The notes under the pieces are model-generated. The model was not told the DNA's origin. It ran no database searches and saw only the letters and a list, made by a program, of their open reading frames with translations. A DNA stretch of 64,000 nucleotides, from positions 1 through 64,000 of the forward strand of contig NZ_FXXL01000004.1 in assembly GCF_900184685.1 (NCBI RefSeq), given 5' to 3'. This document shows, one piece after another, positions 37,192 to 45,177 of the stretch. Made by a program: the position numbers and the translations under genes. Each line of letters starts with the position of its first letter. Within the stretch, counting starts at the first letter, position 1. The stretch comes from Butyricimonas sp. Marseille-P3923. GTDB lineage: Bacteria > Bacteroidota > Bacteroidia > Bacteroidales > Marinifilaceae.

Positions 37192-38817
37192 ATGGAAAAG
37201 AGAGTATTTGTCTACATGGTTCTGTTTCTGGGATGTATCGCTTGCACGGGACATTTTAAGGATTTGAACACGGATAAAACCGGGATCACGGATGAGGATA
37301 CGCGTATCGACTGGAACCATATCGGGATACCTCTCGGTGTGGTGCAGCAGGGCATCTATTTTAATTATGATTTCGGCAAGGGGAAGAATTGGACATACCA
37401 GATCATGCAGAACCTGAGCGCCGATATGTTCAGTGGTTATATGCACGATTACAAGCCGTTGAACGGCGGTTCCCACAATTCTGATTATAATCTTCAAGAC
37501 GGGTGGAACGGGACGTTCTGGGGATACACGTACGCTTATATCATGCCGCAGATCAAACGGTTGGAGGATTCCACGAGAACAGAGAATCCTCTTTTCTACG
37601 CGATCACGAAAATATTGAAAGTCGAAGTGATGCATCGGGTGTCCGATTACTACGGTCCGATCATATATTCCAATTTCGGGGGGATGAAATCGGTGTATAT
37701 GCCGGATACGCAACAGGATGTTTATCATGCTTTTTTTGACGATCTGAAAGAGGCGGTAAAGACGCTGAGCGATTATATGGATAAGCCCGATGAAGTTTTT
37801 GATTTTTCCCGTTTTGATATTCTGATGGACGGGGAGATCCTTTCGTGGATTAAATTTGCCAATTCATTGCGTATGCGTTTGGCGGTACGGATAGCAATGG
37901 CTGAACCGGAAAAAGCCAGAACGGAATTTCAGTCGGCTATCAGTGATGAACACGGGTATTTTGAAGACCCTTTCGAGCTCGTGAAGGTATCTACCCGCGA
38001 CGGGTACACCAATCCTTTGGGCGAGATCAACCGGGTATGGGGGGAAGTGTACATGAATGCTTCCATGGAATCCATTTTAAACGGTTTCGATGATCCCCGG
38101 CGGAAAGTGTTTTTTGAGCCCTGCATGGAAGACGTTTGTTTGCCGGATAAGAACGGTAAGGATTCCGTCATTATTCCTTTAAAGGGACAATACCGGGGGA
38201 TTCGCCAAGGTACAATGTTCGCACACCCTTATTATGCGGCTCTGTCCAAGATATACGTGAACGTGAATACCGACGCGATCTTAATGACGGCGGCAGAGGT
38301 ATGGTTTTTACGGGCGGAAGCAGCTCTGCGGGGTTGGACATCGGAAGAAGCCGGGGATTGCTACGAGAGAGGGGTGAAATGTTCTTTCTCGCAATGGCAG
38401 GTACCCGACGCGGACGCTTATTTGCAGGGTGATAACCGGGCATCAGATTTCAAGGATGTATTCACGCCCGAGAATGATATCAAAGCCCGTTGCAAGGTAT
38501 CCCCTTGTTGGGATGAATCCGCATCGCCGGAAATAAAGCTGGAAAGAATTATCACGCAGAAATGGTTGGCTATTTTCCCGGAGGGATGTGAGGCTTGGGC
38601 GGAACAGCGAAGAACGGGATATCCGAGACTTTTTCCTGTGAAATACAATAATAGCCGGAATGGTTGTATCGACACGGAAATCATGATACGTCGTCTGAAC
38701 TTTCCTTCGACTCTTCTGGATGAAAGCGCGGAACAATACAAGGCATTGGTGGATGCTCTAGGGGGAAAGGACAACGCTGGAACCCGTTTGTGGTGGGATA
38801 CGGGGAGAAATTTTTAA
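37192..38817 (+). CDS. SusD/RagB-family lipoprotein (SusD-like_2 type)
   Basis: A 541-residue surface lipoprotein that would form the lid of the SusC channel encoded 12 bases upstream. The signal peptide ends in GCIACTGHF with a lipobox Cys near residue 18. The WTYQIMQNLSADMFSGY segment and VSDYYGPIIYSNFG are typical of the SusD-like_2 group. The C-terminal part has the SusD-type RTGYPRLFPV region. No glycosidase or peptidase gene follows, so the substrate class cannot be inferred from neighbours. The 222 bases to dps hold no ORF and no clear terminator. Confidence 0.9.
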   Translation: MEKRVFVYMVLFLGCIACTGHFKDLNTDKTGITDEDTRIDWNHIGIPLGVVQQGIYFNYDFGKGKNWTYQIMQNLSADMFSGYMHDYKPLNGGSHNSDYNLQDGWNGTFWGYTYAYIMPQIKRLEDSTRTENPLFYAITKILKVEVMHRVSDYYGPIIYSNFGGMKSVYMPDTQQDVYHAFFDDLKEAVKTLSDYMDKPDEVFDFSRFDILMDGEILSWIKFANSLRMRLAVRIAMAEPEKARTEFQSAISDEHGYFEDPFELVKVSTRDGYTNPLGEINRVWGEVYMNASMESILNGFDDPRRKVFFEPCMEDVCLPDKNGKDSVIIPLKGQYRGIRQGTMFAHPYYAALSKIYVNVNTDAILMTAAEVWFLRAEAALRGWTSEEAGDCYERGVKCSFSQWQVPDADAYLQGDNRASDFKDVFTPENDIKARCKVSPCWDESASPEIKLERIITQKWLAIFPEGCEAWAEQRRTGYPRLFPVKYNNSRNGCIDTEIMIRRLNFPSTLLDESAEQYKALVDALGGKDNAGTRLWWDTGRNF

Positions 38818-39039
38818 GAAATAGAAGGATTCAAAGATTCATAGGGATTACCTTATCGCGGGTAAACTTTTATTATGGAAATGTAAAGCATCCGAAATAT
38901 GGGTATTTAGTCGTTCTTTGGTTAGAGTGTCGAAAAAATATAGTAAAAATTAAATGTTCCGCGTGAAACTTTATCAACCGCTTTTCGTTTCTATAGGTGT
39001 TTACAATGAAATACAAAGAACCTTTAAATATTTATAGTT

Positions 39040-39525
39040 ATGATGAAAGGAAATATTGGTTTAGACGCATCAATGATCAAATCCAGCAAAACCATTTTAA
39101 ATAACCTGCTTGCTGATCATTTTGTTTTACTGGCTAAAACATGGAATTACCACTGGAATATGAAAGGCGCGAGCTTCAGATCTTATCACACGTTCTTGGA
39201 GGATCTTTATAACGGCCTGATTGAAGATATCGACAGTATTGCCGAGCGTGTTCGTGATTTGGACGAACGTCCTATCGGGTCTTTGAAAGGCTGTCTGGAG
39301 CACAACCGCATCAAAGAACAAGACGAGGAGAAACCGCTTCCCGATGCAAAGGGGATGTTGGCAGCCTTGTTGGATGACAATGCAGAAGTTATCCGTCAGA
39401 TACGTTCTGATTTGGAAACCATGGATAAAGAAGGCTCGAAAGATTTCGGAACATCCAATTTCTTGGAAGACATGATTGAGAAAAAGGAAAAAGTAACTTG
39501 GATGATCCGTGCCCATTTGGAATAA
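39040..39525 (+). CDS. dps: Dps-family DNA-protection ferritin
   Basis: A 161-residue ferritin-like protein forming a dodecamer that oxidises and stores iron and protects DNA under oxidative or starvation stress. The ferroxidase motif is visible as YHWNMKGASFRSYHTFLED (about 37-55) followed by DIDSIAERVRDL. Length is normal for Dps. Two adjacent Met codons (39040, 39043) are possible starts. It has its own terminator at 39553 and stands alone between a SusC/D pair and mutY. No OxyR-type site was recognised. Confidence 0.93.
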   Translation: MMKGNIGLDASMIKSSKTILNNLLADHFVLLAKTWNYHWNMKGASFRSYHTFLEDLYNGLIEDIDSIAERVRDLDERPIGSLKGCLEHNRIKEQDEEKPLPDAKGMLAALLDDNAEVIRQIRSDLETMDKEGSKDFGTSNFLEDMIEKKEKVTWMIRAHLE

Positions 39526-39552
39526 GGATAGATTTTTATGTTATGAGTGAAT

Positions 39553-39590
39553 GAGGGGGACTGTCGATTATCGGCAGTTCTCTTTTTTTA
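39553..39590 (+). terminator. Terminator after dps
   Basis: GGGACTGTCG pairs with CGGCAGTTC (with G-U pairs) across the ATTAT loop, followed by seven T. Confidence 0.8.
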
Positions 39591-39645
39591 TGTTCGCCTT
39601 GTATTCCGATGTTTTTTGTATCTTCGTACCCGTTAATCAGGAGAT

Positions 39646-40716
39646 ATGGATGATAGAGAGATAAGTGGTATTTTAATCCACTGGTACGAGAAGAACAAAC
39701 GGGAATTGCCGTGGCGGGAAACCGGCGATCCTTACTTGATTTGGATCTCGGAGATTATACTCCAGCAAACCAGAGTGGCGCAGGGGTTGGATTATTTCAA
39801 CCGTTTCGTGCAACGTTTTCCCGATGTGCGTTCCCTCGCGGAAGCTGACGAAGATGAGGTGATGAAATACTGGCAAGGCTTGGGTTATTATAGTCGTGCC
39901 CGCAACCTGCACGCGGCGGCAAAGCAAATCGTGGATTCTTTCGACGGCGTTTTTCCCCGGACGAGAGAGGATATCTTATCACTGAAAGGGATCGGGGATT
40001 ACACGGCTGCCGCGATAGCTTCTTTCGCCTATCAACAACCTTACGCCACGGTAGACGGCAACGTGTACCGGGTGTTAGCCCGGCTGTTCGATTTGGAGAT
40101 GCCTATTGATAGCGGCGAGGGAAAGAAGTATTTCACGGAATTGGCACAATCGTTACTGGACGAACGGCATCCCGATCTGTTCAATCAGGCGATGATGGAA
40201 TTCGGGGCTTTGCAGTGTGTCCCGAAATCCCCGGCTTGCGATTCTTGCCCTTTGAACGGGAAGTGTCTGGCATTGGCTTCCGGGCGAGTGGAGCAATTAC
40301 CCGTGAAGAACGGGAAGACCATGGTTAAACCCCGTTATTTTAATTATTTGCATATCCGCGGTCAGGGTAAAACCTTGCTTTCCAAGCGCACGGGAAATGA
40401 CATTTGGCGTAATCTTTACGAGTTCCCGTTGGTCGAAACGGTATCTCCCGTGTCTTGGGGAGAGTTGCAACAAGTGACCGGATTCAATACATTATTCGGC
40501 GGAATGACGGGTATCAACGTGAAACGGGAGTTCACGGCTAAAAAGCATGTGCTGTCCCACCGGGTAATTTACGCCGTGTTCTACGAGATTCTGGTAGATG
40601 CTTTCTCTCCTGCCATGCAGAAGTACCTTCAGGTGCCGGATGAGGAGGTAGGTAATTACGCGGTATCCCGTTTGGTGCAGTCTTACATGGAAAAACGGGA
40701 AACTTTGTTGTTTTGA
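39646..40716 (+). CDS. mutY: A/G-specific adenine glycosylase MutY
   Basis: A 356-residue base-excision repair enzyme that removes adenine mispaired with 8-oxoguanine. Visible: LPWRETGDPYLIWISEIILQ start with catalytic Glu36, the helix-hairpin-helix LKGIGDYTAAAIASFA, the catalytic Asp in TVDGNVYRVLAR, the [4Fe-4S] cysteines in CVPKSPACDSCPLNGKC (about 191-207) and a C-terminal NUDIX-like 8-oxoG recognition domain (about 230-350). All key residues are present. A weak -7 element (TATCTTCG, 39619-39626) precedes it. The ECF sigma gene begins 58 bases after its stop, with its own promoter. Confidence 0.96.
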   Translation: MDDREISGILIHWYEKNKRELPWRETGDPYLIWISEIILQQTRVAQGLDYFNRFVQRFPDVRSLAEADEDEVMKYWQGLGYYSRARNLHAAAKQIVDSFDGVFPRTREDILSLKGIGDYTAAAIASFAYQQPYATVDGNVYRVLARLFDLEMPIDSGEGKKYFTELAQSLLDERHPDLFNQAMMEFGALQCVPKSPACDSCPLNGKCLALASGRVEQLPVKNGKTMVKPRYFNYLHIRGQGKTLLSKRTGNDIWRNLYEFPLVETVSPVSWGELQQVTGFNTLFGGMTGINVKREFTAKKHVLSHRVIYAVFYEILVDAFSPAMQKYLQVPDEEVGNYAVSRLVQSYMEKRETLLF

Positions 40717-40734
40717 TAAATAAAATTATTCCTT

Positions 40735-40769
40735 TTTGGTGTGTCACTGGTGAAAAAGATTTATTTTTG
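40735..40769 (+). promoter_or_regulatory. Promoter of the first ECF sigma gene
   Basis: TTTG (40735-40738), 23 bases, TATTTTTG (40762-40769). The -7 box ends only 5 bases before the ATG at 40775, so the transcript would be leaderless or nearly so. Confidence 0.5.
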
Positions 40770-40774
40770 TATTG

Positions 40775-41365
40775 ATGCGGAAAGATGATAGAGATATACT
40801 TGACAGGTTCACGAAGAATCGTAAGGAAGGGATTCGAATGCTGTTCGATCGTTACTATCGTCCTCTGGTGTTGTATGCCGGGACATTGATTAGTGACGAC
40901 ACGATGGCGGAAGATCTCGTTCAGGAATTTTTCGTGCGTTTGTGGGAAGATGATTATCTCGAACGTATCGAAAGCAAGGCGCTCAGTTCTTATCTTTTCT
41001 CTTCCGTGCGCAATAGTTGTTATACATACTTGCACAAGAACGATGTGATGCGTGCCCGTGTGGACTTCACGTCCATTGACGTGGCGGCTGATTCGGCGGC
41101 TGCTTTAAGCCAAGAAATCGTGGATAGGGTAACTGCCGTGATAGCCCGAATGCCCGAACAGACGGGGCGGGTGCTGAATTGCGTGTTGATGCAGGACATG
41201 AAATATCAGGAAACAGCCGACGAGTTGCATGTATCCCTGAACACCGTGAAAACTTTGTTGCGCAACGGGATGCGGCTTTTGCGTGAAGAACTGCAAAGCG
41301 AACAGGAGTTGATTCTATTATTCGTTTGCGCGGGTAATTCGGAAAGTTGCCCCGACGCGGGGTAA
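40775..41365 (+). CDS. ECF sigma-70 factor (Bacteroidetes SusCD type)
   Basis: A 196-residue extracytoplasmic-function sigma factor. Region 2 (about 20-85) has the MAEDLVQEFFVRLWE motif and the SSYLFSSVRNSCYTYL helix; region 4 (about 120-175) has the ETADELHVSLNTVKTLLRNGM helix-turn-helix (split around residue 150). The ATG at 40775 is preferred over the TTG three bases earlier. Such genes normally sit directly before a fecR; here the FecR gene lies 2.5 kb downstream, with a metallopeptidase-type lipoprotein gene between. It probably drives the SusC/SusD genes at 45178-50283. Confidence 0.92.
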   Translation: MRKDDRDILDRFTKNRKEGIRMLFDRYYRPLVLYAGTLISDDTMAEDLVQEFFVRLWEDDYLERIESKALSSYLFSSVRNSCYTYLHKNDVMRARVDFTSIDVAADSAAALSQEIVDRVTAVIARMPEQTGRVLNCVLMQDMKYQETADELHVSLNTVKTLLRNGMRLLREELQSEQELILLFVCAGNSESCPDAG

Positions 41366-41503
41366 CGTAGCTATCCTGAAACTATACTCGTGCTACACCA
41401 TATTGAGCCTTATTGGTTTATGCTTGTTTCCCGTTGGAATGTTCATGGCAGGGATGGCTTGAATATTTGTCAAGTTAAATTAGATTATTTCTTGTTAAAA
41501 CGT

Positions 41504-41583
41504 GGGCGAAGAGTGGGCTATAAGTAGGCTAAGTGTAGGCGATGCCGCCTAATAGTCACCTAATAGTCGCCCAAAACTCACCC
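41504..41583. promoter_or_regulatory. Symmetric array of eight tetranucleotides at exact 11-bp pitch
   Basis: In the 368-base gap after the sigma gene, GGGC (41504), GGGC (41515), AGGC (41526), AGGC (41537) are mirrored by GCCT (41547), ACCT (41558), GCCC (41569) and ACCC (41580). Each step is 11 bases, and all four mirror pairs share one centre at 41543.5. The intervening 7-mers also recur (for example TATAAGT, AATAGTC twice). Such helical phasing fits cooperative protein binding on one face of the DNA; a long imperfect RNA hairpin is the alternative. The remainder of the gap holds no ORF apart from the promoter at 41639. Confidence 0.7.
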
Positions 41584-41638
41584 AACTCGGTTTTATATCC
41601 TGCTTAAAGCCCTCTTAAAGGTTATATGAAGTGATAGC

Positions 41639-41670
41639 TTTGCGTGAATATTTTAAAATATATATATTTG
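41639..41670 (+). promoter_or_regulatory. Promoter of the metzincin-like lipoprotein gene
   Basis: TTTG (41639-41642), 20 bases, TATATTTG (41663-41670) fits the Bacteroidota consensus. An overlapping second -7 match (TAGCTTTG, 41635-41642) exists. The leader to the ATG at 41734 would be about 57 bases. The phased array ends 56 bases upstream of the -33 element. Confidence 0.55.
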
Positions 41671-41733
41671 CCACCCTTTTTCATGAGGAGTAATTATTTT
41701 CAAGTAGAATGTAGTTTTAAACAGAGACAGACG

Positions 41734-43815
41734 ATGAAAAGATTTTTTTCAACCTGCCTGTTGTTTTGGGTGGGCATATTCTTACTATTGGTCGGTTGTA
41801 AGAAGGATGAGGTGACAGTTGTCGAAGACGAGGATATTGTGGATAATGAATTACCCGTCAGGTTGACGGTGGCGGATTATAACGAGAATAACACGTATTA
41901 TTTGTTGAATGATGACGAATCCCCGGATGTTTATTTCGATTCGAAGCAGCGAAGTTTTCTCGTGACGCAGCCCTTGCAAATTTCGCTGGATGACGAGCTC
42001 AATTTCCAGATTCGTTTTTATAGCCCGAGAGCCTTGAAAGGCGTGACGATTTGGGCAACCATCGAGGGGTACGACGAGGAGGTCGAGTTTATGTCGCTCG
42101 AGAAAATCATGCCGTTCCAACAGCTTCGGGTGCCTGTGCCTTTTGTCACCACGGATATGACCGCATACACTCGCGGCGGAAAAAAGATTCTTATCACGGC
42201 AAACCCGGATTTGACGGCGGAGGATATCTCTTTTAGAATTGAGTGTGACGATCCTTATTGGGCAAGGTTGCAATCTATCCGTTGTAAATGGAATATCGCT
42301 TTTGGCAGGTATAGCGACACGCAGGCAAGCTGGAAGTATAAAATGAAGGCTTCACACACGCGTGAGGCGGTGGCGATCGCGTTGAACATGAGTTATATGT
42401 TTTCGTCGGAGAAGTTCGAGAAGGCGTTGCACGAGTTCGGACCTCTACATAGTAATAATGACAGGGTGGAGATTGACAAGCATGCTTTATTGACAAGAGT
42501 GCTTAATCACCGCGGGTTGGTTTTCGGTTATACCACGGGTGTGATGGGATTGGGTGGCGGCACGACGTACGGGATGCACGAGGTGTGTTACCTTGAGCAT
42601 TATGCCGATGATAAGAGCATCACGGAAACCCTTTTTCATGAGTTCGCGCATTGCGTGGGATACGGGCATGCCGGGAATATGACCTATGAGCAGACGGGAC
42701 CCGGGTGGATTACCTTGTGTAATAACGTGTACGTCGAGTTGTCGCGTGAAAAGGAGTTGCCCGTTTACTCCCGCCGTTTCCTGCATACCCGTAAGTGCAA
42801 GAACAGGTATTTTGACGATATATACGTGGCGTCAAAATATATTATCGAGGATCCGGAACTTGATGCCCTAGATGGTGGTTTGTCCCCGTTGCGCGGGGTG
42901 ACGGACACGGGTGGGGATGACGGTATGCCGCTGACTTTCCGGTTGGATTACGCGGATGTGCCCGGGGCAACGACCGCCACTTTCCGCCCGAAAGACGTGT
43001 ATGCGTACGGGAATACCTTGTACGTGGTGAATGATGCCGACAATAATTATAGCGTGGAGGTGTTCAATCTCGAGCCTAACAGTATGAAACAGCATTTGCA
43101 TAGTATCCGGGAATGGTTGCGGGGGGATGAAACGGAAACGTTCGGTGGTAGACCGAATGGTGTTACGCGTGCTAACGGGAAGATATATGTCACTCACGAG
43201 GGGAGTCGCACGGAGATTTTCGATGCGAGGGATTACCGGTTTGTCACGTGTATCGGAACCGGGGCGTGGGGTACGGGGCCTTCTCAAACCGTGCACGCTT
43301 TCGACGTTGTGCTTTATAAGGGGATGGTGGCGATTCATGACAAGCGTTATATTGATTTCGTGGAAGAGGGGGTGTTGACGCCCGGAAACGTGGCACCGCG
43401 TTTGTACATTCGGTCGGAGCATTTGGGCGAGGTGAGCGCCGCTTACGGCATGGTGGTCGATGAACGGGCGGGATTGCTTTATTCCACCCATCCGTCCAAG
43501 CGTATAGATGTTTTCGCTCTTGGTGATATACGCGAGGGTGTGACGCTTAAACGTGTCAAGCAGTTGGCTTATCGTAACATGCCTTACGCGCTGGATTTTT
43601 ACAAGGGTAGGTTGTTCGTGACTTCTAACGGCAACGAGAAGTTTTGCGAAGTTGACCCGGAAACGGGGGATATCGTGAAGGATTACACGACGGTCGGTGA
43701 CATCACGTTGCAAGCCCCCGAGAAGTTCTGTATCCGCCGTAGCACGTTGTTTATTGTCGACCGCACGAAGGACGGGCCGTGTCTTTACGCTATTCCCATG
43801 CGGGAGTTGAAATAG
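41734..43815 (+). CDS. Lipoprotein with metzincin-type zinc motif and beta-propeller-like C terminus
   Basis: A 693-residue surface or periplasmic lipoprotein of no family I recognise. The ATG at 41734 gives a clean lipoprotein signal (hydrophobic 5-20, lipid Cys22 in LLVGCKKDE); the frame extends upstream only from a GTG. An N-terminal beta-rich domain (about 40-170) precedes a peptidase-like domain with HEFAHCVGYGH at 302-312, an exact HExxHxxGxxH zinc motif. The C-terminal half (about 400-693) repeats YAYGNTLYVVNDAD, ANGKIYVTHEGS, YKGMVAIHD and YKGRLFVTSN, as in an NHL-like propeller. It lies between the sigma and FecR genes, an unusual place, and is probably part of the same nutrient system, cleaving or gripping a protein or glycoprotein. 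Confidence 0.75.
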   Translation: MKRFFSTCLLFWVGIFLLLVGCKKDEVTVVEDEDIVDNELPVRLTVADYNENNTYYLLNDDESPDVYFDSKQRSFLVTQPLQISLDDELNFQIRFYSPRALKGVTIWATIEGYDEEVEFMSLEKIMPFQQLRVPVPFVTTDMTAYTRGGKKILITANPDLTAEDISFRIECDDPYWARLQSIRCKWNIAFGRYSDTQASWKYKMKASHTREAVAIALNMSYMFSSEKFEKALHEFGPLHSNNDRVEIDKHALLTRVLNHRGLVFGYTTGVMGLGGGTTYGMHEVCYLEHYADDKSITETLFHEFAHCVGYGHAGNMTYEQTGPGWITLCNNVYVELSREKELPVYSRRFLHTRKCKNRYFDDIYVASKYIIEDPELDALDGGLSPLRGVTDTGGDDGMPLTFRLDYADVPGATTATFRPKDVYAYGNTLYVVNDADNNYSVEVFNLEPNSMKQHLHSIREWLRGDETETFGGRPNGVTRANGKIYVTHEGSRTEIFDARDYRFVTCIGTGAWGTGPSQTVHAFDVVLYKGMVAIHDKRYIDFVEEGVLTPGNVAPRLYIRSEHLGEVSAAYGMVVDERAGLLYSTHPSKRIDVFALGDIREGVTLKRVKQLAYRNMPYALDFYKGRLFVTSNGNEKFCEVDPETGDIVKDYTTVGDITLQAPEKFCIRRSTLFIVDRTKDGPCLYAIPMRELK

Positions 43816-43906
43816 GAGCGTATGGTTGTTTTTTTTCAAAAAAAAATACACCCTTCATTCACCCGTTTTGATTTTTATTTAGTCTTACTTGTATAAAAAA
43901 CAAAGT

Positions 43907-45070
43907 ATGACTATATCGAATTACATAGAAGAGTTGATTTACCGTGTGTTAGCAGGAGATGCAAGCGAGGAGGAACGATGTGAGTTGGAGGCGTGGGTGC
44001 GGGAGAGCGAGGAGCATCGAGTGTTTTTTCACAAGGTGGAGCGGGCTTGGTACACGGGGAAGTATGCCGTGAGATGGAAAAATGTGGAGATGAGTTCCGC
44101 GTGGAAAGCTGTGGAGCACAAGCGGGAAGCCCGTGGGCGGAAGCGTGTGGTGCGTATCGGATGGAGTGTGGCGGCGGCAGTGGTGCTGGCGGTCGGGTTG
44201 GCGTGGATGTTTTTGCCGTCGGGGGAAGAGAATATGCCCGTGGCGATGGTGCAGGCTCCGGTGGGTAAGCCCGGGGAGTCGAAGGCGTTGCTGGTGCTTT
44301 CGTCGGGAGAGCGGGTTGCTTTGGGAGGCGAGCAGGCGGACACGATACGGGAGAACGGGCAATCGATTTTGCGGGAGAAGGATTATATTGATTATAGCCG
44401 GGAGAAAGGTGATGGAGTGACGGAAACGGTTTATAATGAGTTGATTGTGCCTGTTGGTGGGGAGTACCGTTTGTTGCTTGCCGATGGGACTGTCGTTTAC
44501 ATGAATTCGGAATCCCGCTTGAAATATCCGGTACGGTTCACCGGGAGCGAGCGATTGGTGGAGTTGGAAGGAGAGGCTTATTTCGAGGTGGAGCGGGATG
44601 AGGAGCGTCCTTTCGTGGTACGCACGAGTCGGTTGGACGTGACGGTATTGGGTACCGGGTTTAACGTGATGGCTTACAAGAAGGATGCCCGCACGGAAGT
44701 CACTTTGGTGAACGGGAAGGTGGACGTGACGAGCGGGAAGATTAGCGAGGTGTTGACCCCGAACCGACAGTTCGTGATGAATAACGAGAGTGGTGAATAC
44801 GAGGTGCGTACGGTGGATGCGGATGCTTATGCCGCATGGAAAAAGGGAACTTTGAATTTTGACGCGATGCCATTGGAGGAGTTGGGGGATAAGTTGGCAC
44901 GTTGGTACGGGGTGAGTTTCTTTTTCAGTAACGAGCGTTTGAAGCAGTTGAAGTTCACGGGTGCTTTTCGGAAATATAATGACATGGATTATATTCTTTC
45001 TTTGATAGAGGCAACGACGGATGTAACTTTTAAAATCAATGGAGATGCAATTATAGTTAACGAAAAATAA
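43907..45070 (+). CDS. FecR-family anti-sigma factor
   Basis: A 387-residue inner-membrane regulator. The cytosolic part (about 1-82) contains the sigma-binding WVRESEEHRVFFHKVERAW region; one helix follows (WSVAAAVVLAVGLAWMFLP, about 86-104); the periplasmic FecR domain has YNELIVPVGGEYRLLLADGT, LNSESRLKYP-like YMNSESRLKYPVRFTG and GTGFNVMAYK; the C-terminal DUF4974 domain ends in ATTDVTFKINGDAIIVNE. FecR proteins pass a signal from the STN domain of a loaded SusC to the sigma factor. Its SusC partner follows 107 bases on and has an STN domain. The start is the ATG at 43907. Confidence 0.93.
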   Translation: MTISNYIEELIYRVLAGDASEEERCELEAWVRESEEHRVFFHKVERAWYTGKYAVRWKNVEMSSAWKAVEHKREARGRKRVVRIGWSVAAAVVLAVGLAWMFLPSGEENMPVAMVQAPVGKPGESKALLVLSSGERVALGGEQADTIRENGQSILREKDYIDYSREKGDGVTETVYNELIVPVGGEYRLLLADGTVVYMNSESRLKYPVRFTGSERLVELEGEAYFEVERDEERPFVVRTSRLDVTVLGTGFNVMAYKKDARTEVTLVNGKVDVTSGKISEVLTPNRQFVMNNESGEYEVRTVDADAYAAWKKGTLNFDAMPLEELGDKLARWYGVSFFFSNERLKQLKFTGAFRKYNDMDYILSLIEATTDVTFKINGDAIIVNEK

Positions 45071-45102
45071 AGTAGAAAACCGCTTCCGAAGGGGCATAAA
45101 AA

Positions 45103-45148
45103 TACCGGAAAGTGTTGGGAGCACGATCCGGTAGTTACTCCCGGGGGA
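45103..45148 (+). promoter_or_regulatory. Two hairpins in the fecR-susC leader
   Basis: TACCGGA (45103-45109) pairs with TCCGGTA (45127-45133), and a short CTCCC/GGGAG stem follows directly. They lie in the 107-base leader before susC and have no T run, so a processing or translation-control role is more likely than termination. Confidence 0.35.
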
Positions 45149-45177
45149 GCATTAAGAATCACTTAATTCACAAATGT

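Noticed and set aside
38818-39039. Regulatory site (OxyR-like) before dps
   Set aside because: The gap has no clear palindrome or promoter match; I see nothing specific in it.
42868-43851. 327-codon minus-strand frame opposite the metzincin-type lipoprotein
   Set aside because: No recognisable domain, and its composition is typical of an antisense shadow; the plus-strand frame has a signal peptide and a zinc motif.
43816-43906. Hairpin of T and A runs (TTTTTTTTC then AAAAAAAAA) before fecR
   Set aside because: Homopolymer pairing alone is weak and could arise by chance; it does not resemble a terminator with a GC stem.
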